A stretch of DNA of 64,000 nucleotides. Origin: Typha latifolia (Eukaryota; Streptophyta; Magnoliopsida; Poales; Typhaceae). The notes under the pieces were generated by a model. That model ran no database searches. It was not told the origin of the DNA and saw only the letters and a list, made by a program, of their open reading frames with translations. How positions within the stretch are numbered: position 1 is the first letter of the stretch; the number at the start of each line of letters is the position of its first letter. Positions 48,288 to 59,695 of the stretch are shown here, one piece after another. A program made the position numbers and the translations under genes. The stretch covers positions 4,340,001-4,404,000 of the forward strand of contig CM034105.1 of NCBI GenBank assembly GCA_019914945.1, read 5' to 3'.

Positions 48288-50082
48288 CTAGAATTATCGG
48301 TGGGAATGGGATTCAAGGTGTTCATTAAAGATAACCTACAAAATTGCAGTTTGTATTCATTTTACTCGTAAATTAGCCTAAGAGGCCGTTCATATGCTAT
48401 ACGTAAATTGCTCTTTGGCTTGGCGAGTTAGATCAGATAATAATGCACTTCTCTTGTATGTAAAATTTATGACCAAAAAATAGCAATAAGAAGTTAATTC
48501 CATTTCCCATCTTATAAAATACTAGAGCATTTTAAGGGATACCTTTCCAAAATGGTTTTCGTACTTATAAAAGGATACTAAAGGGTAGTACAACTCAAGG
48601 GAACTCGAGGGTGATCAAAGATCATTAATTTGGGAGTCTTGCAAGTCCTCAAAGGAGCTTTATTTTCTACAAGTGTGAGGAGTTCAGTTATCTATGCTTG
48701 GCTATCATAATTCATCGAGAAAAAAATTTCTAATCAAGAGAGAGATTTAAATCAAAAGCTGTCGGTTATGCGGTAGGAGAGATTGAAAATTTTATTAATT
48801 CATCGAGATTGTTGAAAGTCTTGAAAAGATCCGTCAAACGTCCACCTTGATCACATCTCAAATATGATTGAACCCAAATTCAATACTGTTGTCTTTATCT
48901 CATCCTTAAAATATAGACAGACAAGAGAAGAAATATCCAGATCAAGGCGAAGATAAAGGGCCTGCCAATCCACTTCCACTGAAGAAGGATTCGGTAAGAG
49001 ATTTGTTTGTAGTGCTGATAAAATATACATCCAATCTCTTTAGAGTCTGAAGAGAAAAATATCATCAGGACTAAGCTTGCACCTTCCAATAGCATAATTA
49101 TGAAAAAGAATTATGTTAATGCCGACGTGATTGCTGCCTCCAGAGGATCTCCTTCTCCAATAAAATTTTATTAATCTTGGATTTGAGAAAATTCGTCTCG
49201 AATGGATCCTCGCGAGACCGACGACATGATTCCTCTTTGTTGCCAAACTTATGAATATAATCTTTTAATTTTTGTTCCACGAACTTGACGGAATAATTAA
49301 ACGTCTACACAACACCAACATTTGATTTTGGAAGGGATAAATCTTAGCTTGAGTAGAAAGAATACGACAGGTTTGGGAAAATAAACTGCATGGTTCCACC
49401 AGGCTCCAATAAGAAGAAATAAAACTTTATCTATAATACAATCATAATGTAAGATGTTAATCGTAATAAACCACTATCCGTCAGCATCAACAATTCATTT
49501 ATTTTGGTTAGCAACTTTGGCGTCTACCACAGAAATTCACGTTAGATAGATAAGTATCGTTTTCTTCTTTGAAAACTTGAACCCATTCGGGTGTGTGCAT
49601 TGAAAACTTATAATATAACTAATCCTTTCACGTTAAGTATTTGAAAGCAAAGTCTATGCATCATTAGGTCCTTAGTGAGGGCTATATGTTCCTCTCGGAG
49701 ATTTTCTCACATCTCTTCCACCAAGATCATGAGATTGACTACCACTATGTGATGCTTCACCTTGTCCTCTATCTATCCTAATAGTTTTTGCTTTTCTTTT
49801 TAAACATAATTTTTATAGTTTATAATATTATATTTATCGTCCAAATCTCTCGACTGTTTCTTAATTATCTTTATGATTAATTTTAGTTGAAATACGAAAT
49901 TTTCAGACTTTAAATATATTTGCTGGTGGCCAAAATGCCAAGGACGTTTCTTGGAAACAAAATGTGAATTTAATGCTTTCGTCACCACCACTTCATGGAG
50001 ACTTTAGAGTAGAAGAGTTCTTGACCGAACAAAAGCTATCCTAAACTATTTCTTTTGTACTGAGCGTAGTTACATGTGGTGA

Positions 50083-50124
<42 letters not shown>

Positions 50125-50623
50125 TTTTTCAATATCTTCATAATAATATATCTTATAATTAAAATAGATAATAGATTATAAAGCTATGATACTCTAAATT
50201 TCTTTTATATTAATCACTTTATTCTTTATATTTTTATTCATAGCTTCTGTATAAAATCATTAAACTTCATAAAATGCTAAAGTTTTCAGTATTTTTATTT
50301 TAATAAAAATGTTGATCTTACTTAGACGATACAATATTAGACTAACCTAAAAGCTTATCAGTATTTTACTGAAAGTTACAGTAAAATAAATTTATTTAAT
50401 ATTAAATTTTAATCTAGTATATTTTGATAAATAATCAAAAAGTAAACTTTAGAATGCCAACTTATCATAGAATAAGGACAAAACGCGCCAATTTTAATGT
50501 CGTCGTGTAATCTATATCTTCCTAACATCTGGTAGGATGAACAAACGAGAACAAAGCATCTACAGCAACTTCAAAGGTTAGCCATAAATTTAGAAGAACA
50601 GGGAGCTGCATAGTTACTTGCAA
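48288..50623. other. Spacer between the DMP and first CYP71 genes
   Basis: AT-rich. 48.6-49.8 kb has somewhat coding-like wording on the minus strand (frames at 48895-49246), but no family was recognised and the frames are broken, so it may be an old retroelement relic. A TA microsatellite is at 50087-50121. No other gene is seen. Confidence 0.5.
50087..50121. repeat. (TA)n microsatellite
   Basis: TA run of about 35 bp. Confidence 0.95.
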
Positions 50624-52250
50624 ATGCAAATGGCTCCGATCACAGACCTACTGGTTCTTGGTTCATCTCCTCTGTTCTTTCTCTTCCTCCTCCCCCTCTC
50701 ACTACTCCTACTACTAGTTCTGAGCACCAAAAGAGCATTCTTCTGCACCAAAGCCAACCTCCCTCCTTCTCCTCCCAAGCTTCCCTTCATAGGCAACCTC
50801 CACCAAATTGGCCCTCTCCCTCATCGCTCCCTCCGCGCCATCTCTTCCAAGCACGGCGATCTCGTGCTTCTCCGCCTCGGTCAAATCCCGACTCTCCTCG
50901 TCTCCTCTGCCGACATGGCTCGCGAGATCATGAGAACCCAAGACGCCATCTTCGCGAGCCGACCTGCCTTAAAGGCCGCACAGATCCTTCTCTACGACTG
51001 CATGTCCTTGTCCTTCTCACCGTACGGTGATCGCTGGAAGAATCTTAGAAAGCTTTCCACTGCTCACCTCCTCAGTGCCAAGAGAGTGCTGTCTTACAAG
51101 CTCGCAAGGGAGGAGGAGGTGGCCTCTATGATACGAAGAGTAGGCGAAGCTTCGCGGTTGTCCGATCCGATCGACGTGAGGGAAGAGCTGTTCGCCCTCG
51201 CAAACGATGTGGTATGCAGGGCGGTGGCTGGGAAATGCTTCAGAGAGGAAGGGAGGAGGCATTTGTTTCGGATGCTTATTGAGGAGAATGTCAGCTTGTT
51301 TGGGGAGTTTTATGTGGAAGACTACTTCCCTTCGCTGTGGTGGCTTGATGGTTTATTTGGGTCGTCGAGCTCAAGGGCTAAGAGGAACGTTAAGAAATGG
51401 GATAATTTGCTCGACCAAATGATCAAGGAGCATGAAGATCATGGGAGTAGGGATGGTGGGGAGGAGGACTTTGTGGGTGTGTTGCTCTCCCTGCGCAAGG
51501 ATCCGGAGTTGGAGTTTGAGTTGACCGAAGAGCATGTGAAGGGACTCCTAGTGGTAAGTGAGCTGAGAACTCTCATTAATACCAACAAATCCACTGAACT
51601 AACTAGGATCTGATGCATTAATTCTGCAGGATATGTTTGCTGCCGGAACAGACACAACATACGTAGCCTTAGAATGGGCCATGGCGGAGCTCGTCTGCAG
51701 CCCCGAAGCGATGAAGAAGCTACAAGCCGAGGTGAGAGCGGCGACTGCTAGCCAAGATGGCATGGTTAGTGCATCTGAACTGAACTCGATGAGCTACTTA
51801 AAGGCAGTGGTGAAGGAGACACTAAGGCTGCACCCTCCTGCTCCTCTACTGATTCCAAGGGAATCAATTCGAGATTGCATCGACCTCAAAGGCTACCACG
51901 TTGCTGAGGGAACAAGAGTCATCATCAATGCTTGGGCTATTGGCAGAGACCCCAGGTACTGGGATGCACCGGATGAGTTCTGTCCAGAGAGGTTTTACAA
52001 TAGCGAGGTGGACTTCAAGGGTTGTGACTTCCAGCTGATTCCATTTGGAGCAGGGAGAAGGATTTGTCCTGGAATGCAATTTGCTGTGTCAACTATTGAG
52101 CTTGCACTGGCGAATCTAGTGCGTGGATTTGATTGGGAGTTGCCTCGTGGATTAGAAAGAACGGGATTAGATATGAGCGAGGCTCCTGGGTTTATAATTT
52201 GTAGGAAGAAAAGACTCCAGCTTATAGCCAAAACATGTGGCAATTTGTAG
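50624..52250 (+). CDS. Cytochrome P450, CYP71 clan (copy 1)
   Basis: Two exons, 50624-51553 and 51630-52250, with a phase-0 intron just before DMFAAGTDTT, encode 516 residues. An N-terminal anchor (about 8-36, Leu-rich) and the Pro hinge LPPSPPKLPFIGNLHQIG place it on the ER membrane. The I-helix oxygen motif AGTDTT is at about 315-320, the ExxR motif in KETLRLHP at 373-376, PERF at 429-432 and the heme loop FGAGRRICPG at 449-458 with Cys456. All catalytic motifs are intact. The family is a haem monooxygenase using NADPH-P450 reductase; substrates in CYP71 range over terpenoids, indoles and phenolics and cannot be read from sequence. ATG 50630 is an alternative start. The second copy lies about 10 kb downstream in the same orientation. 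Confidence 0.92.
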
Positions 52251-53300
52251 AAATAGATTTCCCAAGTTTGAGCGGTGATGCTCTTTACCTCTATAATTCT
52301 GTTCTTTATATTCTTGAATAATTTGTAAGATAATTAATTGAAATCAAACTCGGGAATGTTCCGCATATCATATCATCGCATCACATCCTCACGAACATAT
52401 ATTTGTGATGTATGGTTAATGCCAAATGAGTGGAGTATGATACCGGAAGCAGTTTACAATATCTACAAACAAATCCAATAGGATTAACATTATATTACGG
52501 TAAACTAAATATTAGCAATACTAATATCAATACCAAATGAGAAATCTACTATCAAGATGGTAAATATAAAGGTCTTCAAATAAGCTAATCACCAATAAAT
52601 ATTTCAAATATATACAAATCACAAAGAAAAAAGAGAGAGATAAGATTTATGTGGTTCGGTGATATGTCTACATCTACGGGCACAAAATTTCAGTCCACTA
52701 ATTTAATACAAATAGCGATGCGAATACAAACTGTTTTCCTTTCTAATCTCTCCAAAATATAATAGAGGAGTGCTATCTCATAGAGCCATCTTTTTTGCTA
52801 AAATTTTCTCACATTTTCTCCTGCACACAAACTCTAATATATAATTAAGTATTTATAGGGATGATTTGGAAGAGAAAAAAAAAAATTGGGGAATGTTCGA
52901 ACGAGTTAATGGCGTTCAAATGCCGGTGCACCGTTATTCCGGACAATGTTAATTCTGGATCTACCACTATAACTGTTTTCTTTTTTATTTTGTTTTTCTT
53001 CTTCTATCAAAAGAGTAGTGGACCACTAGATTTGTGACTATGATTTGTTGAGACAAAAGTCTGGAAACTTATGATGTCCTAATAAAATGTGTGACTAATT
53101 AAGAGACACCTTATTTGACAAATCAATCTAAGAACATTGTTACATATATTTGCTGGTGATGATTACTTATCTTCTCTACTAGAAGCCAAATACAACGATG
53201 TCACACCAAGACGAAAGGTGGAGATACGTGCTAAGCTACGATACTCTTCCATTGATGCACACCACTAGGTAGTTTGCCATGCACGCCAACTACAAGAATC
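52251..53300. other. 3' flank of CYP71 copy 1
   Basis: AT-rich sequence with no recognisable gene up to the start of the older LINE relic. Confidence 0.6.
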
Positions 53301-53339
53301 TTTTGATCATATCACAGTACTACGTTCATTATTCAAGAT

Positions 53340-53549
53340 CAGACATCACCAAAGCAAATAACGACGGCTAATTTGTATTAAAAACCGATCTCTATGAATC
53401 TTTTGTTCGTATGTTATGGAGCTTCTTATGTAATTGTCTTAAGCGTTTCATTGGTTTTCTGACTGTTTTATTCATCTAATCTATTATTCTTGTATATCTA
53501 CAGCCACTCTTACAGTCGATAGATATCAACAACAATATTAATGCTTCTT
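53340..53549 (+). pseudogene. Older LINE relic, reverse-transcriptase fragment (upstream part)
   Basis: One frame reads LKTDLYESFVRMLWSFLCN, then CLKRF, which matches reverse-transcriptase motif A of plant L1-type ORF2 with the second catalytic-region Asp changed. A stop and frameshift follow, then SIDINNNINAS. The sequence is cut by the 6.1-kb LINE and resumes in the same direction at 59696. The left limit is uncertain; 53.28 kb is possible. Confidence 0.7.
53534..53549. repeat. Target-site duplication, left copy
   Basis: AATATTAATGCTTCTT, identical to 59680-59695 on the other side of the LINE. The first A on the right side cannot be told apart from the poly(A) tail. Confidence 0.9.
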
Positions 53550-53607
53550 ATCATCCAATAGCGACAGTGGAACAACTCATTTCAAGCGGCAGGTTAAGAC
53601 TTACAAG

Positions 53608-54657
53608 ATGGCGACGACGGGGGGAGAGGATGTGCACCAGCGAAGAGCTACATCGTCAAAGGTGTCGGAGCCGGAGGAAACCAAGCAGACAGCAACGGAG
53701 GGCGCGAGATCCTGGGCCTCCGTTGCGGCGGGGTGCAGGAAGGCGAAAGCTAAACCGGGATCAATCCCGGCGGAGATACTGGCAAAGCTGCGACACCAGC
53801 TAGAGGATAGTGTGGTGATAGAACCAGAGGTGCTGGAGCAATGCCGACAGCGGTGGAAGCTAACCTTATTCGGTAGATTCCTGGGCAAAGGAATACCGAT
53901 GGTGTGGCTGAAAACCAGGCTAGCCATGCTATGGGAGGGAATAGAAGGTTTCTCGATCTCCGACATGGCTGAGGGATACTATGTATTCAGATTTGAAAAG
54001 CAGGAGGATCTCGACCACGTCCTGACCAATGGACCATGGACAGTCCAAGGCCAAGTCCTCAACCTTATTCCTTGGCGAAACAACTTCCGGCCGTCCCCGG
54101 AGGCCTTCACCTCGGCGCCGGCTGGGATCCGGCCTACATAATCGCCGCAGAATACCGGGAACCGGGAGGCGCTCATCCCGGTGGCAGCCTTCTTTGGCAA
54201 ACCTCTACGGGTAGACGAAACTACCTTAGATCATTCCAGAAGCAGGTTTGCTCGGGTGTGCATTGAGGTAGACCTCGGCGGACCTCCAAAACGGTCCAGC
54301 TCGGGGCCGAAGGACGAACGAGTGGATCAACGAGTGCAGTACGAAAGCATCCCGATCATATGTTTTAAATGTGGAAGAATCGGGCATAAGGAGGAAGAAT
54401 GTGCGTTCTCAACCAAAGAACGGGAAGTGGAGACGCCGGCGATGAATGCCGGCGAAGGAGGCGGAGTACAGCAAGGCACCAACCCTAACAGGGAGAAGGA
54501 CGCTACGGAGGAAGACCACATTTATTATGGGCCATGGTGCACCGTGCACGAAAGTCCGAAGGCGGGCCCAATCGGACAGAAAGCGACCCAGCTACGCCAA
54601 CGGCACCACGGAGACGGTCAGGAGAGAGCAGTCCTCCTCGGGTACCAAGGACGGTGA
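53608..54657 (+). pseudogene. LINE ORF1: DUF4283-like RNA-binding protein with CCHC zinc knuckle, interrupted
   Basis: The frame opens MATTGGEDVHQRR at 53608 and runs 177 residues through a DUF4283-type domain (WKLTLFGRFLGKGIP, then EGYYVFRFEKQEDLDHVL, then NGPWTVQGQVL). A stop at 54139-54141 sits in a patch of small insertions and deletions. The same frame reopens from about 54160 (ALIPVAAFFGKPLRVDE) and contains the knuckle CFKCGRIGHKEEEC at 54361-54402, with CX2CX4HX4C spacing. A disordered Arg/Glu/Gly-rich region up to about 55530 is split over several frames. The protein normally coats the element RNA. Confidence 0.8.
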
Positions 54658-55566
54658 GGGAAACCCTAGAGCAAAGCCACAGTTCTCACAGAGATACATG
54701 GCCCAAGGCAAGGAAAGAAACGCGGACAAGCAAGGCACAGAGCACTATCAGGCCAGTACCAGCAGGAAGGCTGAGCAAGGCGGGGGTGCAGAGCAACGGT
54801 GCAATCGGCATCAGGATCTGCATGCAGCTGCCGAGTACGTAGAGAAGAAGAAGAAGACGAGGGCGCCTAACAAAGGCGTGGAAAGAGTTCATCAGAACAG
54901 GCCGTACGCAACGCCAATCACGTCAGAGGGCATCGCATTAAAAGCTACGGGCGGGCCCCGCCGGGGAGGCATGTGATTGGTGAGGAACGAATGGAAGAAA
55001 AGGAGGCCGAACCGGCAGTTGACACCGAAGGAGATCATTTAATGCCAGAAGTGATGGAAGCGGATGGCAGAGAGGGTAGCCAGTCACGTGCTGGAGAAGC
55101 GATCGGCAGATCGGCTGTTGTCCAAGGGATAACGGTCCTGCTTGGCTCGGGAGACCGCCGGTCGCAAAGGTCGGCCTATGTCAAAACCTCCAAGAGCACG
55201 GGAGGAGTTCGAACGAGCTCCGGTCAATACCCGCCCCAGCTCGTCCAAGATGGCCTGGTATCAGCAGCTTTCAACCCTTCCTCCGGGCAACAATCCAGCC
55301 CACCCGGAAAGCACGAGGCCACAGTGGCTAGAGTTAAGCGCTGCCTCCTTCTGGCGGACCGAGGGGGTAAGGAGCTGGAAGGAGATGCGAGGCAATTACA
55401 GGTGGTGCTGGCGTCAAACAAGGAAAAAGAAGCCGATGGAGAGATGGACCTGGAGCTGGCCCTGGCTATCGAGAACCCTAAAGGAGGTGGGGCGGTCTTG
55501 CCAACCTCCAAGAGGGGCCGGACGCACTGACAGTCGGCTGGCAATCCATACTTCAAGGTTTCCCAA

Positions 55567-58500
55567 ATGTTAAAAACCTTAGTGTGGAATTGTAGAGGCG
55601 CCCGCAAGAAGGAGGCGCTCGACCGGTGTAGGGTTCTGATTAGAGATCATAAACCGGGACATGCCGGTGTTACTCGAAACGCACACCAACCGGCCCGAAG
55701 CTGGAGCAAGTGGCAAAAAAACTAGGGCGAGGATGGCGGTGGTTTGCCGTCCCCGGCGCAAGGACGATCGGGAGGCATTCTCGTCCTCTGGAACAAAGAG
55801 CTAGGGTGGGTAGATGTGGCGGCAGCCTCACGATATGCCGCCCACCTTACTATCACCCTTCCCTCAGACAAACCTCCGGATATGGACCACCGTCTATGCT
55901 AGCACCAACCTTGAAGAGCAAAGATGAGCTCGGGAGGAACCGAAGAACATGGTACCCATCAACGTGCCGTGGGCGATCATGGGAGACTTCAATGCGTTCT
56001 GTCGGTAGAGGAGAAGAGATGCGGGAGTCGCTGCTCTCGGGCCTAAAGGGCAGGCATTCGCGCGGTTCGTGGATGAGTCCGGGCTGTGCGACCTAGGCTA
56101 TGAAGGCATTCCATATACCTGGTGCAACAACCAACAAGGTGCGCGACGAATCTGGATCCGGCTTGACAGGGCTCTAGCCAACACTGCCTGGGTGAGTGAG
56201 CATCCGGAGTGCAAAGTCCAGCACTTAGACCGGGGTGCGTCGGATCACGCTCCGCTGCTCCTCACAGTGCCTGCTGGAATGCCGAGAAGCAAGAGACCGT
56301 TCCGTTTTGAGCTCCTCTGGATGGAGTATGAGGAATGTCTGAACGTAGTTCAGGAATCCTGGAAGCGGCACGCAAACGGAAACCCCATGCAAGCCTTCAC
56401 GCACCGCCTGAGTGAGCTGAGAAGGAGCCTGACCAACTGGAACCGCTCGGCGGTGGGGAACGTGGAAAGACGGCTAAGGGACACCAACCGAAGCTGGCTG
56501 ACCTAGAGGAGCTTGACGCCAATGGGCTGCTGTCGGAGGAGGGCACGCAGAGCCTGAGAAGCTGCTACAACTACAAGCTCGCCCTCAACAGGCAACTTAA
56601 CATTAAATGGCTGCAACGATCCCGCCTAAAGTGGACGGAGGAAGGAGATCGCAACACCAAATTCTTCCACCTCTCGGCTACCATGAGGCGCAGACGCAAC
56701 TCGATTGTCGGCATCCAGGGTAACGACGGGAGCTGGTTCCAGGAGTCGGAGGCGGTGAGCCGCTGTTTCACTGACTTCTACCATCGGCTGCAGGGTGAAG
56801 CGGATGAGGTAGACCCCGGGAGCCGGTGTGGCCAGCCCTTCCTTCCATCTCGTCAGCGGAAGCGTCACTCCTGCAAAGACCGGTGACGGAGGAGGAGATC
56901 AAGGAAGCGGTGTGGAGCCTACCGAAAGGAAAGGCCCCGGGCCCGGACGGGATGCAGGCGGAAGTCTACACCAAATTCTGGGATACTATGGGTGGTGACC
57001 TCTGCAGGGCCGTCGGGCACTTCTTCACCAGCGCCTCGATGCCAAAAGCCTGGGGGGATACCTTCATCACCTTGATCCCAAAGAAGGAGCACCCTGTTAA
57101 AGTGGAGGACTATCGGCCGATCGCCCTGTGCAATGTCAGTTACAAGGTAATAGCAAAGATCATGGCTAACAGGCTTAAGGCAGTGCTGGCAAAGCTCATT
57201 GGACCGGAGCAGGTGGCTTTTGTGGCTGGTCGGAGCATTGCAGATAACACTTTGGCTGCCCAGGAGGTGGCGCACTCCATGGCCACCGACAAGAGCGGAG
57301 AGCCTATCATGATGATCAAAATGGACATGGAAAAGGCGTATGATCGGGTCAGTTGGCCGGCAGTGGTAGAGGTGCTCCGGCGGATGGGTTTTCCTCTTAG
57401 GTGGTGCAACTGGGTGCAGGCTTGTATCGCCTCCCCTAGGTTTGCACTGCTGATCAACGGGAGCCCGACCTCCTGGATAACGCCTAGGAGTGGTCTACGT
57501 CAAGGTGACCCGATATCTCCCTACCTCTTCATTATAGTTACGCAAGTGCTATCGGGACTTATCAACGAGAAGGCAGCCCAAGGCCTTCTGCGAGGATTCA
57601 GAGTCAGAGAAGTGCAGCTGACTCACCTGCTATACGCGGACGACCTGCTGCTGATGCTGGAAGCCACGCCTACAAACGCCCACAGCATCCTAGAGAGCCT
57701 GAGCCAGTACGAGAGTCTCACTCACCAGCGGGTGAACTACAGCAAGTCGGAGCTGTATCTGCCTAGCAGGGTCGGGGCCGAGGCAGGATCAAACCTCAGT
57801 GCCCAGCTCGGGCTGAAGGTGGCCGGCATGCCTTTCAAATACCTCGGGGTGCTTATCTCGGGGAGGAGGGTGAAGGTGCAGGAGCAGCAGGAGCTAGTGG
57901 AAAGGATCAGCAAGAGACTAGCGGGCTGGAAAGGGACGATCCTCTCCCAAGCCGGCAAGCTCACCCTGATCAAGGCGGCGCTGCTAGCGATCCCGTCTTA
58001 CTGGCTAGGTAGCACGTGGGTGCCGAACGGAGTGCTGGAGGAGATAGAGAAAAAAGCCCGTAACTTCCTTTGGAAAAATCCGGAAGGCCATGGCCTACAC
58101 ACGATGAATCAGGCGCGGTGACGCTCCCCAAACGGCGGGGGAGGTCTTGGGGTCCGTAGGCCGCGGGAGGCCGAATGGCTCACCCGGGTAAGCTAGTGTT
58201 CAAATTCCTAAACAAGGAGCAGGCGCCTTGGATCCATCTCATGCAGGCTAAATACGGGAGTCTTCACCCATGGGAGACTTCGAAGAGCCTGCATCCTTCA
58301 TGGATGTGGAGGGCGCTAACAAAAACTGCAAACCAGATTAGAATGGGTTGCAGAGTTCTGATAGGAAATGGAGTAGGCACTCGTGCTGCTTTCGACCCGT
58401 GGCCGCATGCGACCCCATGGTCCCGAACGGCCTCGGATCCCGGCGCCCGGCTCATGGACGAAACTCGAGTGTGGCACATCTCACCGGAGATGGTCGATGG

Positions 58501-59439
58501 ACCCGGAGCAATTGGCCGAGGAGGCGGGATCTCGAGCGGCGTCCCGAGATTACCAACCGCACCATGGGAGCCGCCGCACCGAGGACAGTGGATCTGTGGC
58601 CGCACCCTCTGGGAACGCCCTCGGTCAAGGCGATATACCGCCCCCTCGCTCCTCAAAATGCTCGGCTCGGGGCGGGGTGGAGTAACCTATGGCGTCTCCG
58701 GGTCGCCAAGGATCGAGTCTTCGCCGGAAGCTCCGTGGGGGCGAGCTCCGACGCGCGCCTACCTCCGCTACCTTCATATCGGCCCGCAGGGATCGGCGTG
58801 CCATGTGCGGGCTATTCGGTGAGACGAGCGAGCACCTCCTCTTCACGTGTAGATACAAAGCGGGGAGGTATGGGAGATCCCGGGTACCCGAACGGCAGTG
58901 CCGGCGGCGGAGATCGACCTAGACTGGATCACGAAGGAGTGGAGTGTGGGCGCCGAGGAAGACGGACGGCCAAAGGTTTGATAGCATGCACACTATGGTC
59001 CCTGTGGAAGAGCAGGAATGGCGTGGTGTTTAGAGAGAAGCGTACGCCGGAGCTGGCCGTGGTCAGGGCTGCGGTTCAAATGGCGGAGGAGTACAGGTGC
59101 GTAAGCAAGCGGAAGATCCGAAGCTTCGCACGACAAGGAAACCCCGGGAGCCGCCGAGAGCTGGGATGGATCAAAGCAAACACCGACGGAGCCCCGCGAG
59201 TTGGTGCGTACCAAGCGGGAGCGGCGGCCATCTTCCGTACCGCGGAGGGAGAGTTTCTTCGGGCGGGGTGGGAGCCGTGCCCCGGCGCCTCGGCGCTTCA
59301 ATCCGAACTCGGGCTATCCTGGCTGGCGTTGAGGATGGCGGGGGAGGATCCGGACTACGGTAGAGACCGACCGCACCGAGGCCATCACCAAGTGCGGCAA
59401 CCGGAGCGCACCATGGCGCGTCCGAAACCTCGCGAGTGA
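55567..59439 (+). pseudogene. LINE ORF2: endonuclease, reverse transcriptase and RNase H, interrupted
   Basis: Starts near MLKTLVWNCRGARKKEAL (55567). The AP-endonuclease region is spread over frames: GGILVLWNKELGW near 55770, WAIMGDFNAF near 55975, and SDHAPLLL in the 56069-56506 frame. The reverse transcriptase is one long open frame, 56826-58121: KGKAPGPDGM, LIPKKEHP, DYRPIALCNV, motif A KMDMEKAYDRVSW, GLRQGDPISPYLF and the catalytic YADD at 57633-57644, all intact. After 58121 the frame breaks. The C-terminal part (58348-59439) has an RNase H start, GWIKANTDGAPRVGAYQAGA. Several frameshifts lie in the endonuclease and after the reverse transcriptase. Confidence 0.88.
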
Positions 59440-59679
59440 ATGCGCGCGTTTAGCTAGTGAGTGTGGTGAGGTCGGGTTAACCCATGTTGGGAGAGAGGCA
59501 ATGCGGTCGCAGACTGGGCGCGCGAAGGCCGCTTTGGCCTCGGCGTCTTGCCACGTGGAGCGTCTAAATAACGCTCCACCGGAATTATGTAACCTGTTAG
59601 CTGTCGACGCGGACACGTGGCGACAGCAAAATAATCGAAGCTGACCTCAGCTCTTTTGCAGTCAAAAAAAAAAAAAAAA

Positions 59680-59695
59680 AATATTAATGCTTCTT
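59680..59695. repeat. Target-site duplication, right copy
   Basis: AATATTAATGCTTCTT directly after the poly(A) tail, matching 53534-53549. Confidence 0.9.

Larger units (their letters stand above)
53550..59679 (+). mobile_element. L1-type LINE, full length by structure, ORFs broken
   Basis: A 6.1-kb non-LTR retrotransposon on the plus strand. It has a short leader (58 bp), ORF1 with a DUF4283-like domain and CCHC knuckle, ORF2 with endonuclease, reverse transcriptase and RNase H parts, a GC-rich 3' UTR (59440-59662) and a poly(A) tail (59664-59680). A 16-bp duplication bounds it, and it sits inside an older LINE. It is much more GC-rich than the flanking DNA. Both ORFs carry frameshifts and stops, so this copy is unlikely to move by itself. 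Confidence 0.93.

Noticed and set aside
48895..49246. Possible retroelement ORFs on the minus strand
   Set aside because: Short, broken and without any reverse-transcriptase, integrase or protease motif that I can name.
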